A stretch of 64,000 bases of DNA from Mesobacillus sp. AQ2 (GCF_030122805.1 NZ_CP126080.1:2733001-2797000); one strand, 5' to 3'. Counted from the stretch's first letter, positions 44,603-53,278 are shown. A program made the numbers and translations. The notes: a model not told the origin generated them from the letters alone.

Positions 44603-45877
44603 TTATTTTACGCGAGGGAAACCGAATCCTGATGCGTAATCATCACCAGTTCCAGCTCCAGTTCCGCCTTTGATGTCATAAAGCTTCGCGCGTCTTTGAA
44701 TTTCTGTACGGAGCTGAGAGTTGCTCCATGATTTATTCGAAGACCACAGTTTAGCTGCAAGGCCTGAAATGTGTGGCGTTGCCATAGATGTGCCGCTCAT
44801 TGTTGTATAGTTTCCATCTACAGCTGTTGAATAGATTCCGCCGCCAGGTGCTGATACTTCAACGTCCTTTTCCTGGATGTAGTAGTCGCCGTCAGTATTT
44901 GGGTTGCCACGAGAAGAGAAATCAGATACTTTGTGTGTTCCATTGACAAATGTATTATCCAGTGATGCTACAGCGATTGCATTTGTTAATGCGCCTGGAT
45001 AACCAATCGTATTGGCACTCGGACCACTGTTCCCTGCTGCTGCTACCACTAATGCACCTTTGCTGTATGCATAGTCAACAGCACTTGCAATCATTGAATC
45101 CTTGCCGCTTGAACCAAGTGACATCGAGATGACGACCTTTGATCCTGTACGGACACCTTCATCGGCAGCATGGCGGATGGCACCAGCAATATCATCAGAA
45201 TATCCGGATCCATTGTCCCCGAGGACTTTATAGCCCCAGAGTTCTGCTTGAGGAGCAACTCCATAGATACCTGCTCCATCATAACCCCCATTTGCTACAG
45301 CAGTTCCGGCAACATGTGTACCATGGCCCTGGCGGTCAGTACAAGTCCCATTAACCATCGATGAAGAAGTTTGGGTGAAATCCTTACATTGTTCAACATT
45401 GTCTGTCAAATCAATATGGTTTCGGTTAATGCCTGTGTCTAGGACAGCTACCTTGATTCCATCCCCACCGCTTGTCGCTTGGATGTAGTTATCGTTATAA
45501 ATTGCTTGAATGCCCCATGGTGTCTGGTCTGACGGATAAGATGCCATGGTCGAATAGTCACCTTTGCCTTTTCCATTTGCTTCTACTCGGGCATCGATTG
45601 TATGCGTGCCAACCTGGGACACTTCAATATTCTTGTTTTTCAACAATGCTTGATATTGCTTGCTGTTCACTTCAGTTGTAAAACCTTGGCCTCCAAAATC
45701 CCAGCGTTTCCCATATTGTTCTTTAACTTTAGCTTTTTCTGCACTCGGACCCTGAATTAACACACGATAAGTATCCTGGCTTTCCTGTGCACCGGCACCA
45801 AAAGCGCCAGTCGCGAACATGGAAACACCCATTGCCAAACTAAGTACAGCGGATCCGAAAACTCTTTTCTTCTTCAT
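44603..45877 (-). CDS. Secreted subtilisin-like serine protease
   Basis: A 424-aa S8 protease: signal peptide (about 1-30), inhibitor I9-type propeptide (about 36-98, YRVLIQGPSAEKAKV), and a catalytic domain with Asp147 (VLDTGIN), His185 (GHGTHVAGT) and Ser364 (GTSMATPH). Cys164 and Cys179 frame a small loop and could form a disulphide, as in Bacillus sp. Ak.1 protease. The ATG at 45877 follows GAGGAG. It would digest extracellular protein. Control by the downstream RNPP regulator is likely from context. Confidence 0.93.
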   Translation of the reverse strand: MKKKRVFGSAVLSLAMGVSMFATGAFGAGAQESQDTYRVLIQGPSAEKAKVKEQYGKRWDFGGQGFTTEVNSKQYQALLKNKNIEVSQVGTHTIDARVEANGKGKGDYSTMASYPSDQTPWGIQAIYNDNYIQATSGGDGIKVAVLDTGINRNHIDLTDNVEQCKDFTQTSSSMVNGTCTDRQGHGTHVAGTAVANGGYDGAGIYGVAPQAELWGYKVLGDNGSGYSDDIAGAIRHAADEGVRTGSKVVISMSLGSSGKDSMIASAVDYAYSKGALVVAAAGNSGPSANTIGYPGALTNAIAVASLDNTFVNGTHKVSDFSSRGNPNTDGDYYIQEKDVEVSAPGGGIYSTAVDGNYTTMSGTSMATPHISGLAAKLWSSNKSWSNSQLRTEIQRRAKLYDIKGGTGAGTGDDYASGFGFPRVK

Positions 45878-46265
45878 CCTTTTGCTCCTCTCACCTTTAA
45901 GAAATTTGCAGCTTGTCGGCTGCAGGATTAAGTATATTGCAAATTTTCTGTGTTTATCAACGAATAAATAGGCATAAATGATTGGGAAAAACGAGAAGGA
46001 AGAAGGATAAAACAATGCATTTTTACCATAACTTTCCGGTGTTATTTACCAATTCATCTTCCATTTTTCCCACTAAGTAATCCTCAACTTGAACTTGTCC
46101 TTTTCAATATATATAATATGAAAATGTCAAAATAGAGTTGAAAAACAAAATCAAAAAAATGGTAAAAAACGAAGCTTAACTTATTGGGAAAACGCTTGCC
46201 TATCCTTTCGTCCAGTAAAAAAAGAGCAAGAAAAAACACCTCGATTTCCATCGAAGTGTTCATCT
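45878..46265. other. Control region upstream of the subtilase
   Basis: About 390 bases with no ORF. On the minus strand a TTTTGACATTTT with AT-rich TATTATATATATT downstream (46091-46130 region) may be the promoter, which would leave a leader of more than 200 bases. No RNPP operator was recognised. Confidence 0.35.
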
Positions 46266-47012
46266 TTAATGCGATATTTTAAAGGCCTTGCTGAGACTAT
46301 TCAGATACGGAACATCTGGCACGGCCGTTGAATGGTTCAGGAAAAAGGCATGGTGGGGTTTAACACCGATTATAGACGGTTGCAAACCCATAACTTGCAG
46401 CTCCTTAACTAAGGAGATGAATGCTTCTACTCCCTCAATGGTCAGCTCTCCTACCCCATTTAAATCAAACAGGATCTCTTGATATCCACCTTCCTGTGAT
46501 TGATTCAGTACTCTATCTTCGTTTTGCCCAATCAATTTTTCATCTAAATTTCCAAATAAAGGAACCAATGCTGAGGTCTTCGTTAATTTTATAAATGGAC
46601 AAGAAAGGCTTTTAATTTCAAGAAGTGATTTTTCTACCTGCTCTTTTTTTTCAAGCAGCTCCAAATCTGTTTCTGCCAGTCTAACCCTATGTTTTTCAAC
46701 AATATTTTCCAATTCAGATAATCGATGATCTTTTTCTATACAAATGACATGTCCTCTATCTTCATGCCAATTTACACTAATGTCAAACAAGGCATAAGGG
46801 GAAAATTTTGTTTTCATGATCAGTTCGCCTTCTGCCTTGCTTTCTTTGTGTTCAAAAAGGGTCTTAATCTTTTTATGGCTTTCCCAATCCACTAGCTCCA
46901 GAAATTTTTTCCCAACAGAAAAAACATCTTCACTTGCAGCAGAATAGGCAAGAATATTGTATTCGATATCAATTAAAAAATATGGTAATGGCAAATGTTT
47001 AAGATCCGACAT
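46266..47012 (-). CDS. PAS-like plus STAS domain protein
   Basis: A 248-aa protein. Residues 1-95 look like a PAS fold (PLPYFLIDIEYNILAYSAAS, ending HVICIEKD), then a coiled coil (about 96-140), then an RsbR-type STAS domain. By eye alignment the positions of the two phosphorylated Thr of RsbRA hold Glu (GNLDEKL) and Ile (GELTIEG), so it may be locked or act without RsbT. It overlaps the B12-binding gene by 14 bases. Last gene of a four-gene operon. Confidence 0.75.
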   Translation of the reverse strand: MSDLKHLPLPYFLIDIEYNILAYSAASEDVFSVGKKFLELVDWESHKKIKTLFEHKESKAEGELIMKTKFSPYALFDISVNWHEDRGHVICIEKDHRLSELENIVEKHRVRLAETDLELLEKKEQVEKSLLEIKSLSCPFIKLTKTSALVPLFGNLDEKLIGQNEDRVLNQSQEGGYQEILFDLNGVGELTIEGVEAFISLVKELQVMGLQPSIIGVKPHHAFFLNHSTAVPDVPYLNSLSKAFKISH

Positions 47013-47664
47013 TCATTTTCACTCCATGCTGATGGCCAAGCCAATTTTTCACATCATCCATATTTTTATGGAAAATAGTACGGTCTGATCCGTAGCGATG
47101 AAATTCATATTGATCCAGCAGCCTGCCCCCAACGATTACAACCGGCTGGTTTGGAAGCTTTTCCAATGCTTGGATATATGGGCTAAGATGCTCAGCATGA
47201 TACAGGATTGAAAAAGAGAGGCATATTACATTTGCTTTCCATTCTTGTGCAGCTTTCACCACATACTCTAGCGGAAGATTGGGACCATGGAACTTTGTTT
47301 CCCAACCATACTCATTGAATAGCTGGCTGGCCATTTTCAGTCCGAGGTAGTGCTGTTCATTTTCAACGCAAAGAAACATCGCTCTTCTCCCATTAGGAGA
47401 AATTTGCAGTGTTCTTCTTTTTTCCCAATTGTAACGGGCAAGCAAAAAATCACATGTTGATGTCGCCAAATGCTCATCAGCAACAGTGATTTTGTTTGTT
47501 TCCCACATATGACCGATCTGTCTCATTGCAGGGGTGATTATTTTTTCAAAGATATATAAACTTTCTTTTGATCCCTTGCACTCTTGTTCAATTAGTGCCC
47601 ATGAATCATCCTGATTGCCCTCGAGCAAAAGCTGGGCTAATTCGATTGCTTTTTCCATTGGCAC
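46999..47664 (-). CDS. Cobalamin-binding sensor protein (CarH/B12-binding type)
   Basis: A 221-aa protein with the two modules of CarH without its DNA-binding domain. A helical cap (about 1-88) carries W54-x9-E64-H65, the same spacing as the W/EH triad that covers the adenosyl group in CarH. A Rossmann B12 domain (about 93-210) follows, with ENEQHYLG (lower-ligand His105) and the nucleotide-tail loop IVGGRLL. Adenosylcobalamin sensing, perhaps of light, is likely. Between an all-helical protein and a PAS-STAS protein in one operon. Confidence 0.85.
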   Translation of the reverse strand: MPMEKAIELAQLLLEGNQDDSWALIEQECKGSKESLYIFEKIITPAMRQIGHMWETNKITVADEHLATSTCDFLLARYNWEKRRTLQISPNGRRAMFLCVENEQHYLGLKMASQLFNEYGWETKFHGPNLPLEYVVKAAQEWKANVICLSFSILYHAEHLSPYIQALEKLPNQPVVIVGGRLLDQYEFHRYGSDRTIFHKNMDDVKNWLGHQHGVKMNVGS

Positions 47665-47680
47665 TCACCTCATCCCGGTG

Positions 47681-48034
47681 TTATTTCACACCCCTTAATG
47701 AATTAATCGCACTTTCAAGCATGTTGATAAATACTACATTAAGCTCTTCATCTGTTTTTTCAAATGCCTTCTTCAATCTCATAAAATTATCAACCAGATG
47801 TTCCGTCTTCATTCCTCTGGAGGTCAAAATTCCATTTAGCCAGTGTGCATAATCAATAAAATATTTGTCATCATCCATATCTGCTGCAGTCTGCATATAT
47901 TTTATGTGATGTCCATTGTCTTCTCTGCACTTTTGGCGTCCCCTCTCCCCGTATTTTTCAAGCAGGAAAGGGAAATCATTGTATATCCCCTCAGTAACTT
48001 CCTCAATGATCGACGATATGACAGCCTCATTCAT
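47681..48034 (-). CDS. All-helical small protein in the B12/STAS operon, unrecognised
   Basis: A 117-aa protein predicted to be entirely helical, with no signal or membrane segment. The first part (EVTEGIYNDFPFLLEKYGER) and a central NGHHIKYMQTAADMDDDKYF with adjacent His might resemble a globin-like or RsbR N-terminal sensor fold, but I cannot claim homology. It overlaps the upstream gene by 4 bases (ATGA) and lies 16 bases before the B12 gene. Confidence 0.65.
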   Translation of the reverse strand: MNEAVISSIIEEVTEGIYNDFPFLLEKYGERGRQKCREDNGHHIKYMQTAADMDDDKYFIDYAHWLNGILTSRGMKTEHLVDNFMRLKKAFEKTDEELNVVFINMLESAINSLRGVK

Positions 48035-48336
48035 TTTGCTACCACCTTATACCGGCCTACCGAGGGACGGATTGCTGCAAGTTCCTGGTCAGGATAATTT
48101 TTCTCTAGTTCATGTACTTTCTTGTATGCATCACTTGTAATATATTTTATATAATTTTCTTTTGAATCCCATGATATCTGAACGGTCAGTTCTGTCGGGT
48201 TATTTTCGTTCTGTAACAATTGGAAGGAAACGAACCCCTCATACTCATCTACCAATCTTGATCTTTTTTGATAGATGCCAATCACTTCATCAACTTTATC
48301 TTCAGGAATAACCACTGTTGAATGAACGATATACAT
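48031..48336 (-). CDS. Antibiotic biosynthesis monooxygenase (ABM) family protein
   Basis: A 101-aa ferredoxin-like dimeric protein of the ABM family (YIVHSTVVIPEDKVDEVIGI, GFVSFQLLQNENNPTELTVQ, ISWDSKENYIKYI). Bacillus relatives include the haem-degrading HmoA/HmoB; the substrate is not proven here. The ATG at 48336 follows AGGAGGAG; the longer reading has no site. First gene of the four-gene operon, overlapping the helical gene by 4 bases. Confidence 0.85.
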   Translation of the reverse strand: MYIVHSTVVIPEDKVDEVIGIYQKRSRLVDEYEGFVSFQLLQNENNPTELTVQISWDSKENYIKYITSDAYKKVHELEKNYPDQELAAIRPSVGRYKVVAK

Positions 48337-48501
48337 GTTCGATCTCCTCCTGTTCTTTTTTGCAAACATAGTCCAATTATACATTTCCTTTATCCGCCTA
48401 TCAAATTAAGCATATTACAGAATACCCAACTGAAAAAAAACTTGTTATTTTTCTCCATTTAGACTATCATACTAAAAAGCTATTTAAAGGGAGATTTTGG
48501 T

Positions 48502-49284
48502 ATGATCAGACAACTTACTGACAAAGATAATGAAATAGCAATGAACTTTTTAATGGAAGATGCGGCCCTCAACCTCTTTATCATTGGAGATATTGAAGCA
48601 TTTGGATACGATTCTGATTTCCAGGAATTATGGGGCTTCTTCGAGGATGATGAACTATCAGCGGTACTGCTCCGATTCCATAACTCTTTCATTCCTTACG
48701 CAAAAAATGATAGGCTCCCTGTGAAGGAATTCTCAGAAATTATCAAGAAATACTCAGGAAAAATCTTTTTATCAGGAAAAAGTGAACTTGTTGAAAAATT
48801 CGAGGAAATATATGGATTAGACCTTGGTAAAAAGCAGGTCACCTATTTCGCGGAATGCACTACGGATTCCTACTTAGAAGAGACTGAACTTGATATTTTC
48901 ACAGCAGGTCCTGTAGATGTTGATCGTATTATTGAGTTAAGGGCCAGTATTGACGAATTTTTTCCTAATCCGAATGCACGAGAAATTTTTTTACAGTCGC
49001 TGGAAGCAGGCACTGGGAGAACTTACTATATTGAAATGGATGGAAAAATGGCCGCTTCAGCAGCAACTGCTGCTGAAAATTCAAAATCAGCGATGATCGT
49101 TGGTGTTTGTACACATAAAGAATACAGGAGAAAAGGGCTTGCAACAGCTGTGATGCAAAAGCTTTTCAAAGATGTTATGGACGAAGGAAAGCTTCTATGC
49201 CTATTCTATGATAATCCTGAGGCTGGCAGGATTTATAAGCGGCTGGGCTTTACAGATATCGGCATGTGGACAATGTATAGATAA
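48502..49284 (+). CDS. GNAT family N-acetyltransferase, two-domain
   Basis: A 260-aa acetyltransferase. The N-terminal half is a degenerate GNAT-like region. The C-terminal half (about 125-255) has the acetyl-CoA loop (VGVCTHKEYRRKGLATAVMQ) and LFYDNPEAGRIYKRLGF, typical of the FR47-like subgroup. The substrate is unknown. AAAGGGAGA precedes the ATG. Monocistronic, divergent from the ABM operon. Confidence 0.85.
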   Translation: MIRQLTDKDNEIAMNFLMEDAALNLFIIGDIEAFGYDSDFQELWGFFEDDELSAVLLRFHNSFIPYAKNDRLPVKEFSEIIKKYSGKIFLSGKSELVEKFEEIYGLDLGKKQVTYFAECTTDSYLEETELDIFTAGPVDVDRIIELRASIDEFFPNPNAREIFLQSLEAGTGRTYYIEMDGKMAASAATAAENSKSAMIVGVCTHKEYRRKGLATAVMQKLFKDVMDEGKLLCLFYDNPEAGRIYKRLGFTDIGMWTMYR

Positions 49285-49287
49285 GAA

Positions 49288-49332
49288 TCAGGGCTGGATG
49301 CTGAACATCCAGCCCTGACTTTAATTTTTGGC
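49288..49332 (+). terminator. Intrinsic terminator shared by convergent genes
   Basis: A 13-bp stem (49288-49300 with 49306-49318), 5-base loop and a T-rich plus-strand exit that overlaps the ltaE stop codon. Confidence 0.8.
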
Positions 49333-50346
49333 AACCTTTGCAATTGCTTCAATTGCCTTCTGGATCTGATCCTCATTTACATCGTAATGCGTAACAAAAC
49401 GCACGAATGTTGGACCAAAGGTTCCTGAAATCACTCCTTCTGATCGCAGTTTCTCAACAAATGCTTCAGAGGTGATATTTAAATCTGTAACATCAGCAAC
49501 TACAATATTTGTTTCCGGCTGTCTTGCAAGTTTCATTCCTGGAATCGATTCGATTCCCTCTGCAAGAATCCTGGCATTCCACTGATCTTCTCCAAGACGA
49601 TCTTTCATTTTCGTCAAAGCGATTAAACCCGGTGCAGCGATGATACCTGCCTGCCTCATTCCCCCACCTAAACGTTTTCTCCATTTTCTTGCTGATTTTA
49701 TAAAATCGGAACTGCCCGCAATGATAGAACCCACTGGGGCTCCTAATCCCTTTGAAAGACATATTTGAACAGTATCCGTGTACTTAGCAAATTCCTTTAC
49801 ATCGACTCCAGCTGCTGCCGCAGCATTGAATAATCTCGCGCCATCGAGATGAACAGGAACTTTATTCGCTTTTGCTACGTTGTAAATAGCTTCCATGTTT
49901 TCGACTGGAATTACTGCTCCGCCTGCCCTGTTATGAGTATTTTCGAGGCAAATTAATCCTGTTTCGGGGTAATGGATATCTTCAGTACGTATTGCACTAA
50001 GAACATCTTTTGGATCCATAGCCCCTTTTTTGCCCGCGATTGTACGCGTCTGGACTCCGGCAAGTGCAGCTACTGCACCTGATTCATAATAAAAAATATG
50101 GGATTCTTCTTCAAGCAGCAATTCCTGACCCGGCCGGCAATGAGAGAGCACAGCTATTTGATTTCCCTGGGTACCACTTGTAACATATAGCGCTTTTTCT
50201 TTTCCAAGTATTTCAGCTGCAATTTCTTCTAATTCATTTACTGTGGGATCTTCCTGATATACATCATCACCCACTTCTGCGGCATACATTGCTCTGCGCA
50301 TTTCATCAGTCGGTTTTGTAACTGTATCACTTCTTAAATCAATCAT
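49321..50346 (-). CDS. ltaE: Low-specificity L-threonine aldolase
   Basis: A 341-aa PLP enzyme that cleaves threonine or allo-threonine to glycine and acetaldehyde. Motifs: MIDLRSDTVTKPTDEMR at the start, YVTSGTQGNQIA (phosphate loop), LENTHNRAGG, VHLDGARLFN and the Schiff-base lysine in CLSKGLGAPVGS (Lys199). Length fits the family. GAGGGG precedes the ATG. Transcribed alone. Confidence 0.95.
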   Translation of the reverse strand: MIDLRSDTVTKPTDEMRRAMYAAEVGDDVYQEDPTVNELEEIAAEILGKEKALYVTSGTQGNQIAVLSHCRPGQELLLEEESHIFYYESGAVAALAGVQTRTIAGKKGAMDPKDVLSAIRTEDIHYPETGLICLENTHNRAGGAVIPVENMEAIYNVAKANKVPVHLDGARLFNAAAAAGVDVKEFAKYTDTVQICLSKGLGAPVGSIIAGSSDFIKSARKWRKRLGGGMRQAGIIAAPGLIALTKMKDRLGEDQWNARILAEGIESIPGMKLARQPETNIVVADVTDLNITSEAFVEKLRSEGVISGTFGPTFVRFVTHYDVNEDQIQKAIEAIAKVAKN

Positions 50347-50601
50347 TCCTTACCCCTCATTTCTATGTAAAGTTTACTATTATATTTATTTTAACAACCC
50401 AACCTGCAAAAAACTAACAGTTTCTTTTCAACTGCCTTCGGGTAATTCCTTAACAAAGGCTAAATCTTCTTAAATTGATTGTTTCCATATTAATTAACAG
50501 ACTTTGGGCTTCTCTTGTCCGTCACCGGATCTTATCCATTTTAGAGAGCAACAAGGTTAAATAGAGCCTTTATACATTCATCAAGGAGGAAGATTATTAT
50601 T

Positions 50602-51027
50602 ATGAATATAGAAAAAGTTATGACAAGAGATGTAGAGTATTGCCGTCCTGATACACCGATTCATCAGGTTGCAGCGAAAATGAAAGAACTGGATGTTGGA
50701 GTCATGCCAATTTGTGAGGGCGAGCAATTAGCAGGCCTGGCTACTGACAGAGATATAGTTTTAAAGGCTGTTGCAGTAAATACTTCATTGGATTCCCCGA
50801 TATCAGAGGTAATGACAACCGATCCTGTCCGAGGCACTATCCATATGTCGGCAGAAGAAGCAGCAGATTTGATGGCAGATGTTCAAATACGCAGACTGCC
50901 AATCGTAGAAGATGGAAAAATGATCGGAATTGTATCATTAGGAGACCTTGCAGTTACCGCTAATCTAGAAGATGATGCAGGAAATGCCTTGGAGGATATC
51001 TCGACTCCTTCAGAACCTGAAAAATAA
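50602..51027 (+). CDS. Tandem CBS-domain protein (YhcV-like)
   Basis: A 141-aa protein made of one CBS pair (about 7-57 and 70-122), with LATDRDIVLKAVA and RRLPIVEDGKMIGIVSLGDLA marking the ends of each domain. CBS pairs bind adenine nucleotides and act as energy sensors. B. subtilis YhcV has the same size and is a general stress protein. AAGGAGGAAG precedes the ATG. Bordered downstream by a terminator shared with the STAS gene. Confidence 0.88.
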   Translation: MNIEKVMTRDVEYCRPDTPIHQVAAKMKELDVGVMPICEGEQLAGLATDRDIVLKAVAVNTSLDSPISEVMTTDPVRGTIHMSAEEAADLMADVQIRRLPIVEDGKMIGIVSLGDLAVTANLEDDAGNALEDISTPSEPEK

Positions 51028-51030
51028 AAA

Positions 51031-51068
51031 ACTCAAAAAACCCCGTTACATAACGGGGTTTTTTGAGT
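51031..51068. terminator. Bidirectional intrinsic terminator
   Basis: An extended stem (51031-51047 with 51052-51068), GC core CCCCGTT/AACGGGG, with A and T runs on both sides. The stop codon of the STAS gene lies inside it. Confidence 0.9.
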
Positions 51069-51528
51069 CTGATATTTTTCTGAATTCCAACCCTTTTTCC
51101 TTCATTAAATGAGATAATGCTGATTGAAAAGTTGCGAAGGTTTGCGCTTCCAATCGAATCCCATCGAGTACCATTTTCTTGACAAGCCCCGGGTTAAGAC
51201 CCACAAATACAGTCCTTACACCCATCAAAGACATAGATGAAGCCATTTCATGCAGTTCTCGCCCAATCTCTTCAAGACAAAGACCGGCTACCCTATCACC
51301 ACTGATATCAGTCAAATCAATAATTGCTGTTTCAATATCTTTATTGTGACAAAAGTCAAGCAACTTTACACGTATTTTATCGAACCGCTCCGCTCGAATT
51401 AATCCAGTTAATGGTACAAGGATCGTTTGAGGTACGATAGAAGGTATAATTGGCGCGGACATTTCAGAAATAATTGTTTCATACTCTCGAATTTTTTCCT
51501 CGAGCTCTTTCAGCCTATTTGTTTTCAA
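51046..51528 (-). CDS. STAS-domain protein with coiled-coil linker (RsbR-like, no sensor domain)
   Basis: A 160-aa protein: an N-terminal coiled coil (about 3-22) followed by an RsbR-type STAS domain (SAPIIPSIVPQTILVPLTGL and FVGLNPGLVKKMV). It has no sensor domain. By eye the positions of the two RsbR phospho-Thr carry Ala (IRAER) and Arg/Val (SGDRVAG), so RsbT-type phosphorylation looks impossible. It could be a passive scaffold or a competitor in stressosome assembly (inference). TTG start with GGGAGG 11 bases upstream. Confidence 0.8.
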   Translation of the reverse strand: MKTNRLKELEEKIREYETIISEMSAPIIPSIVPQTILVPLTGLIRAERFDKIRVKLLDFCHNKDIETAIIDLTDISGDRVAGLCLEEIGRELHEMASSMSLMGVRTVFVGLNPGLVKKMVLDGIRLEAQTFATFQSALSHLMKEKGLEFRKISDSKNPVM

Positions 51529-51648
51529 GCTGTATTAAACCTCCCAAAAAGCGCAGTAATCTCTGTTTTTCTACCTTTCTATCATACATTTATACCAAAG
51601 CTTTGTATAGCCAGTAAACCTCATCTTAAAGGAAGCAGTTATAAACAT

Positions 51649-51786
51649 CTAATTAATCACATTAATTAATTGCATGATATCTTCATAAATCTGCTCTTGA
51701 TATTCATCATCACAGCATCTTTTATAGTCATCGATCAAACGTCCAAGTTCTTTTAAAAAGATTAATTTTTCTTCTTCGTTTATCAT
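51649..51786 (-). CDS. Small helical ORF, 45 aa
   Basis: A 45-codon ORF with AAGGAGA nine bases before the ATG. The product (MINEEEKLIFLKELGRLIDD at the start, then YKRCCDDEYQEQIYEDI) is soluble, acidic and helical with a CC pair. It reads like the small helical proteins common in Bacilli. No family recognised. Upstream of the STAS gene on the same strand, with a 120-base gap. Confidence 0.55.
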   Translation of the reverse strand: MINEEEKLIFLKELGRLIDDYKRCCDDEYQEQIYEDIMQLINVIN

Positions 51787-51939
51787 GGCAAAATTCTCCT
51801 TAATAGGACAAAGGTCATGTGTTGTTTAAGTTAACATAAATATTTCCAGAACAAAATAGAAAATTTCAAGTGCACATTATTATATTTTGTAATTCTGGAG
51901 AAACTATACCTAATGACACCGAATTTTAAAGGAGCAGAT

Positions 51940-52392
51940 ATGGTACATAATATATTCAGGTTAATTATGCTTTTAGTATCCTGGTCTACTTTGTTGCTTT
52001 ATCCCAGAAGGGAAGTTAAACGATTTTTGCCTGTAACTGTATTCGTCACAGGCCTGGTATTTATTTTGTTGATTTTATCGAATCCCTATAGATTATGGAG
52101 AGTATCTGGAGGGTTACGGTCAAAAATCTTCAATGATTTAAGCTTCACTCTCGGACCCTTCTTTGTGGCTAATCTTTGGGTGTTCCGACTCGCCTACGGC
52201 AGCATCTGGCAATACTTAGGCATTAATTTAGTGATGGATTATTTATTAGCATACCCGGTTAGCAGTCTCTTTAAGAAACTGAATATTTACCAATTGGAGA
52301 GGTTCAAACCTTTATATTTCTTCAGCACTATTTATTCCTTTGCCATCCTGGCATATGGCTTCCAATATTTTTTTAGAAGCACCAGGAGATAA
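51940..52392 (+). CDS. Four-TM membrane protein of unknown function
   Basis: A 150-aa protein with four predicted helices and a basic loop after the first (LYPRREVKRFLPVTVF) that recalls the WRxF-PT loop of the CBO0543 proteins at 15685 and 31067. Distant kinship is possible but not shown. The ATG at 51940 follows AAAGGAGC; an in-frame ATG nine codons earlier has no site. A terminator follows. Confidence 0.7.
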   Translation: MVHNIFRLIMLLVSWSTLLLYPRREVKRFLPVTVFVTGLVFILLILSNPYRLWRVSGGLRSKIFNDLSFTLGPFFVANLWVFRLAYGSIWQYLGINLVMDYLLAYPVSSLFKKLNIYQLERFKPLYFFSTIYSFAILAYGFQYFFRSTRR

Positions 52393-52395
52393 TGT

Positions 52396-52433
52396 AAAAG
52401 ACCTTCCACTACAAAGAATGGAAGGTCCTTTTT
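52396..52433. terminator. Bidirectional intrinsic terminator
   Basis: A 9-bp stem (GACCTTCCA/TGGAAGGTC, 52400-52408 with 52419-52427) between two convergent genes, with T runs on both sides. Confidence 0.8.
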
Positions 52434-53037
52434 AATTTTCTGTGGTTATATTCTCCATGACCAGCTTGACTCCTTCGACATTTTCAACAAAGTCAATGAC
52501 AGGGTCGATTTCATTCCTTAGTTTCGGAGTCAATGGTAACTCAATGGTTTCGATCCCGTATGTAAAAACCAATTTTTCAGGTGTCAGCGTCCCGCCATCA
52601 TTTTTGTTTATTTGCTTCATGGCGGTTATGTCATCCCATGAATAAAAGCTTTTCTCCAGCTTCCAAAGCTCGTCATAATGCAATCCATTCTTATCGATAT
52701 AATAATAATTGTCAAGACTCATGTAGATGCCTGAAATCATTACGAGCAATGTTACTAAAGATGCAATGAAAACATTAACATTTCTCTTCCTCGATTCATC
52801 TGTCCTGAAAAGATAGATAGCGATAATGATCAGAAAGATCGGAATGATCAATAATACGGCTACTATTGTTACATAGGAAGACATCGGGCTGTCAAAAAAC
52901 CAATATGACCTTTCCAAATACATTGATTGATGTACGAAAGAAACGATAAAGATTCCAATTGGTACAGATGCGAAGAGCAGGATTACGGCTGCTGTAATCA
53001 ATAGACTCCCTGCACGATCAGCGTTATGTGCGCTCAA
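52432..53037 (-). CDS. Three-TM membrane protein of unknown function
   Basis: A 201-aa protein with three membrane helices (about 10-35, 52-76 and 87-107), then a soluble domain of about 90 residues (YYIDKNGLHYDELWKLEKSF onward) that looks like a PH-like or DUF-type beta domain. The TTG at 53037 is chosen because AAGGGG lies eight bases upstream; a TTG at 53085 has only a distant site. No family recognised. Confidence 0.65.
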   Translation of the reverse strand: MSAHNADRAGSLLITAAVILLFASVPIGIFIVSFVHQSMYLERSYWFFDSPMSSYVTIVAVLLIIPIFLIIIAIYLFRTDESRKRNVNVFIASLVTLLVMISGIYMSLDNYYYIDKNGLHYDELWKLEKSFYSWDDITAMKQINKNDGGTLTPEKLVFTYGIETIELPLTPKLRNEIDPVIDFVENVEGVKLVMENITTEN

Positions 53038-53152
53038 ATCATTATTCCCCTTTTCTATTTCTATATCTCCATAATATATATTCAATATTAGTAAAAATTT
53101 CCCTTCTCCGAAACAACTATTTCTTAAAATTATTCCAAAACAAGGAAGCCAA

Positions 53153-53278
53153 GTGGAGACAGCAGGAATTTATGGACATATCCCTATTTTTGTTGATGCA
53201 CAACGAAATTACCACGTAAAGGAAGATACTTCCCATGATCTGCAGAAAGACTTCCTACCAAATGACAATACCATCTAA
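53153..53278 (+). CDS. Doubtful 41-codon ORF
   Basis: A GTG-started ORF with AAGGAA five bases upstream (METAGIYGHIPIFVDAQRNY at the start, then HVKEDTSHDLQKDFLPN). The sequence is protein-like and hydrophilic towards the end, but the open frame continues upstream of the GTG without a good start. It may be a gene fragment. It stops just before a terminator. Confidence 0.3.
   Translation: METAGIYGHIPIFVDAQRNYHVKEDTSHDLQKDFLPNDNTI

Noticed and set aside
44603..45877. Longer subtilase reading from 46015
   Set aside because: The extra 46 residues lack a ribosome site and would bury a perfect signal peptide start at 45877.
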